64,000 bases of DNA from the NCBI RefSeq assembly GCF_001866665.1, contig NZ_MLYO01000054.1, positions 1-64,000 of the forward strand, given 5' to 3'. The stretch comes from Streptomyces monashensis. GTDB lineage: Bacteria > Actinomycetota > Actinomycetes > Streptomycetales > Streptomycetaceae. The notes under the pieces are model-generated. The model had not been told where the DNA came from, ran no database searches, and saw only the letters and a list, made by a program, of their open reading frames with translations. How positions within the stretch are numbered: position 1 is the first letter of the stretch; every line of letters begins with the position of its first letter. Shown here one piece after another: positions 62,192 through 64,000 of the stretch. The position numbers and the translations under genes were made by a program.

Positions 62192-62578
62192 TCAGGGGCG
62201 TTCCGGACGGAGCCGGGCGGCCGGTCCGGTCTCGTTGCGCTCGGCGCGGCGGACGTACCAGGCGCCGATGGCCAGCAGCGCGGGGTACGGCGCTACGCCC
62301 AGCACGAGCCAGACGGCGAGCGGGACGCGGGGCGCCGTGGTGGCGAGCGGCAGGAGGCGCAGCAGGACGGGGAGCAGGCCGAGCAGGCCCGCGAGCAGAG
62401 CGGTCACGAGGAGGGCGGCGCGCAGCTGATGACGCATCACATGGCGGGTCGCGGCGTCGTGTCGGGGCGCTGCCGGGCGGGCGTCCGACGAGACCCGCGG
62501 GCGCGGCGCCGCGCGGTCGGAGTGTCCCGGGTGCCGCGCGGTGACCACCTCTCTGCGCGGGACGGGCTCCGCACCCAT
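62192..62578 (-). CDS. Small membrane protein paired with the symporter
   Basis: A 128-residue protein: a ~45-residue basic head, then two membrane segments (AALLVTALLAGLLGLLPVLL; VWLVLGVAPYPALLAIGAWY). It occupies the place of the DUF485-type partner found ahead of ActP-like symporters, and its stop is 2 bases before the symporter start. ATG at 62578. Confidence 0.75.
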   Translation of the reverse strand: MGAEPVPRREVVTARHPGHSDRAAPRPRVSSDARPAAPRHDAATRHVMRHQLRAALLVTALLAGLLGLLPVLLRLLPLATTAPRVPLAVWLVLGVAPYPALLAIGAWYVRRAERNETGPAARLRPERP

Positions 62579-62688
62579 GACGTACTCCCCGGGGCCGCGG
62601 TGATCACCTGGTGTGCGGCGAGTGTACGCAGCGCGCGACGCGCCCGACAGCCGCCGGACGGGACCGGACGAGAATCGCCACACGTCCG

Positions 62689-63474
62689 TCACGTCCGGCC
62701 GGCTCCCGCGGCGTGGCGGGCCAGCAGGTCGCGCAGTTCCCGGGCGTTGCGGCGGCTGACGGCGAGGACGCGGTCGCCGATGCGGACGGTCACGTTGCCG
62801 CCGTCCAGACGGAGTTCCTCGATGCGGCCGAGGGCGACGAGACGGCTGCGGTGGATGCGGACGAAGCCGCGCTCGCGCCACTGCTCCTCCAGCGTGGACA
62901 GCGGGATGCGCACCAGGTGGCTGCCGTGCCGGGTGTGCAGTCGCGCGTAGTCGCCCTGGGCCTCGACGTAGGTGATGTCGGCGATGGGCACGAACCGGGT
63001 CACCCCGCCCAGCTCCACGGGCACGTGGTCGCCGGGGCCGGGTGCGGGGCGGCGGGCGGTGGCGGGGCGCGGCCCCTGCCCGGCGCGCACGAGTTGGTCG
63101 GCGCGCCGTACGGCCTCGGCGAAGCGCTCCTTGCGCAGGGGCTTGAGCAGGTAGTCGACGGCCTTGAGGTCGAAGGCGCGGACCGCGAAGTCGTCGTGGG
63201 CCGTGACGAAGACGATCAGCGGTGGTGCGGCGGACCCGCCGAGCAGGCGGGCGAGTTCGAGGCCGTCGAGGCCCGGCATGCTGATGTCGAGGAAGACGAC
63301 GTCGACCACGTCCCGGCCGGCCGCGCCGAGCCGGTGCAGTGCTTCCGCGGCCGTGGTCGCGGTGAGCACACGGCCGACCCTCGGGTCCTGCCCGAGAAGG
63401 TACAGCAGCTCCTCCAGCGCGGGTTCCTCGTCGTCCACCGCCAGCACCCGCAAGCGGTCGTCGGTCGGGGTCAT
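62689..63474 (-). CDS. LytTR-family response regulator
   Basis: A 261-residue regulator. Receiver domain ~8-125: LRVLAVDDEEPALEELLYLL with the acidic pair, VVFLDISMPGLDGLELARLL with the phospho-Asp, VFVTAHDDFAVRAF and DYLLKPLRK with Thr and Lys. LytTR DNA-binding domain ~150-255: VPIADITYVEAQGDYARLHT and GFVRIHRSRLVALGRIEEL. The ATG at 63474 follows GGAGAAAGGAG. It likely controls the symporter operon that begins just downstream. Confidence 0.92.
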   Translation of the reverse strand: MTPTDDRLRVLAVDDEEPALEELLYLLGQDPRVGRVLTATTAAEALHRLGAAGRDVVDVVFLDISMPGLDGLELARLLGGSAAPPLIVFVTAHDDFAVRAFDLKAVDYLLKPLRKERFAEAVRRADQLVRAGQGPRPATARRPAPGPGDHVPVELGGVTRFVPIADITYVEAQGDYARLHTRHGSHLVRIPLSTLEEQWRERGFVRIHRSRLVALGRIEELRLDGGNVTVRIGDRVLAVSRRNARELRDLLARHAAGAGRT

Positions 63475-63531
63475 CCGCGAGGCTCCTTTCTCCGGCGGGC
63501 GCGTCGGCACCAACCGGTAGCTGCTTCAACC

Positions 63532-64000
63532 TTATTCCGGCAGGACCAGGCGGGCCGTCTCGCCCGGGACGACCGGGATCACCTCGTCCCACAGGCGCAC
63601 GCCGATGGGCGAGCGGTCGGAGGCGGGGACGTCGATCTCCAGCAGGCCGCTGCGCAGCCGCAGATGGACGCCCCAGTGGCCGTGGTAGCGGAACGGGAAG
63701 CCGTAGGAGGAGAGTTCGGGCAGCGGGACCGGGTCGAGGCTGAGGACTCCGGCCCGGGGCTCCAGTCCGGTCAGTCCGCGCTGGACGAGGTCGAGGGTGC
63801 CGGCCATCGCGCCGAGGTGGATGCCTTCGCCGGTGGTGCCGCCCTGGAGGTCGGCGATGTCGCCGCGCAGCGCCTCCTGGACGAAGGCCCAGGCGTCGGC
63901 GCGCCGGGCGCGGGCCAGGATCCAGCCGTGGACCAGGCCGCTGAGCGTGGAGCCGTGGCTGGTGCGGTGCAGGTAGTGGTCGACGGTGGCGGCCCAGGTG
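63532..64000 (-). CDS. Glycoside hydrolase family 65 protein, C-terminal part (partial)
   Basis: The 3' end of a gene that continues past the right edge. It includes RTSHGSTLSGLVHGWILARA, ALRGDIADLQGGTTGEGIHL and then GAMAGTLDLVQRGLTGLEPR, ending WDEVIPVVPGETARLVLPE. H-GS-LS and DIQGGTT-EGIHLG-MAGT are hallmarks of GH65 disaccharide phosphorylases and hydrolases (trehalose/maltose/kojibiose). The substrate cannot be fixed from this piece. The catalytic Glu lies upstream, outside the window. Confidence 0.9.
   Translation of the reverse strand, partial: TWAATVDHYLHRTSHGSTLSGLVHGWILARARRADAWAFVQEALRGDIADLQGGTTGEGIHLGAMAGTLDLVQRGLTGLEPRAGVLSLDPVPLPELSSYGFPFRYHGHWGVHLRLRSGLLEIDVPASDRSPIGVRLWDEVIPVVPGETARLVLPE

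Overview
The window is high-GC actinobacterial DNA, almost certainly Streptomyces. Third codon positions are nearly all G or C, GTG starts and GTGA/ATGA overlaps are frequent, and it carries a 2-methylisoborneol (MIB) operon, SpoIIE-type PP2C phosphatases and several Streptomyces-type small hypotheticals. No rRNA, tRNA or CRISPR array was seen. All family calls come from reading the sequence and from memory of the families; no search was run. Region 1 (1-15.9 kb) looks like a decaying stress or accessory island. Intact genes (panD, a GNAT acetyltransferase, an alpha/beta hydrolase, an STAS protein, a site-2 protease, a PAS-PP2C-ATPase regulator, a VOC protein, a LigD phosphoesterase domain) alternate with broken remnants: an IS1380-type transposase, an ATP-dependent DNA ligase in three frames, a universal stress protein stub, a nicotinate phosphoribosyltransferase whose C-terminus is spread over three frames, Hsp20, DUF5133, a metallophosphoesterase, and two copies of a methyltransferase fragment. 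The content resembles the oxygen-stress/dormancy (Osd/Dos-like) islands of Streptomyces, which is an inference. Region 2 (15.9-19.8 kb) is the MIB operon: a family 2B encapsulin shell with a cyclic-nucleotide-binding insert, MIB synthase with a long disordered N-terminus, and geranyl diphosphate C2-methyltransferase, closed by a strong hairpin. Region 3 (19.9-33.4 kb) is mixed: an FAD oxidoreductase, an ECF sigma/SRPBCC/DUF3995 group, an MBL hydrolase preceded by a small coupled ORF, a quinone-oxidoreductase-type MDR protein, a 954-aa sensor phosphatase, an iron-type ABC binding lipoprotein, a 2'-5' RNA ligase-family protein, a PAS-PAS-GAF-PP2C phosphatase and a thioredoxin-fold protein. Region 4 (33.7-59.2 kb) is the most interesting part. 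It starts with a two-gene unit (a beta-rich protein of possible gasdermin type plus an HExxH metalloprotease) and a radical SAM enzyme with a 69-aa partner. Two divergent operons then meet at about 53.0 kb. The minus operon, in transcription order, encodes an EAD-CHAT protease, a RING-like zinc protein, a ThiF/E1-like enzyme, an EAD-Ubl-E2 fusion, a JAMM (JAB) isopeptidase, an accessory protein, a tandem AAA+ (FtsH-like) ATPase, a MoxR AAA+ ATPase, two accessory proteins, a helical-repeat protein, a bpX-like protein and a beta-propeller-vWA fusion. The plus operon encodes a degenerate Ser/Thr kinase, a GTPase, a GTPase-associated protein, and a TolQ/MotA-like plus MotB/ExbD-like membrane pair. 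Together these look like an NTP-driven conflict (immune) system: the propeller/bpX/accessory layer senses, the AAA+ pair remodels, E1-E2-RING-JAB adds and removes a ubiquitin-like tag, and the CHAT protease or membrane pair executes. The component families were catalogued by comparative genomics as MoxR/FtsH-vWA-propeller 'ternary' systems; this exact assembly may be undescribed experimentally. Region 5 (59.2-64 kb) is an ordinary transport operon (LytTR regulator, small membrane protein, sodium:solute symporter, LytS-type kinase) followed by the C-terminal part of a GH65 phosphorylase running off the window.
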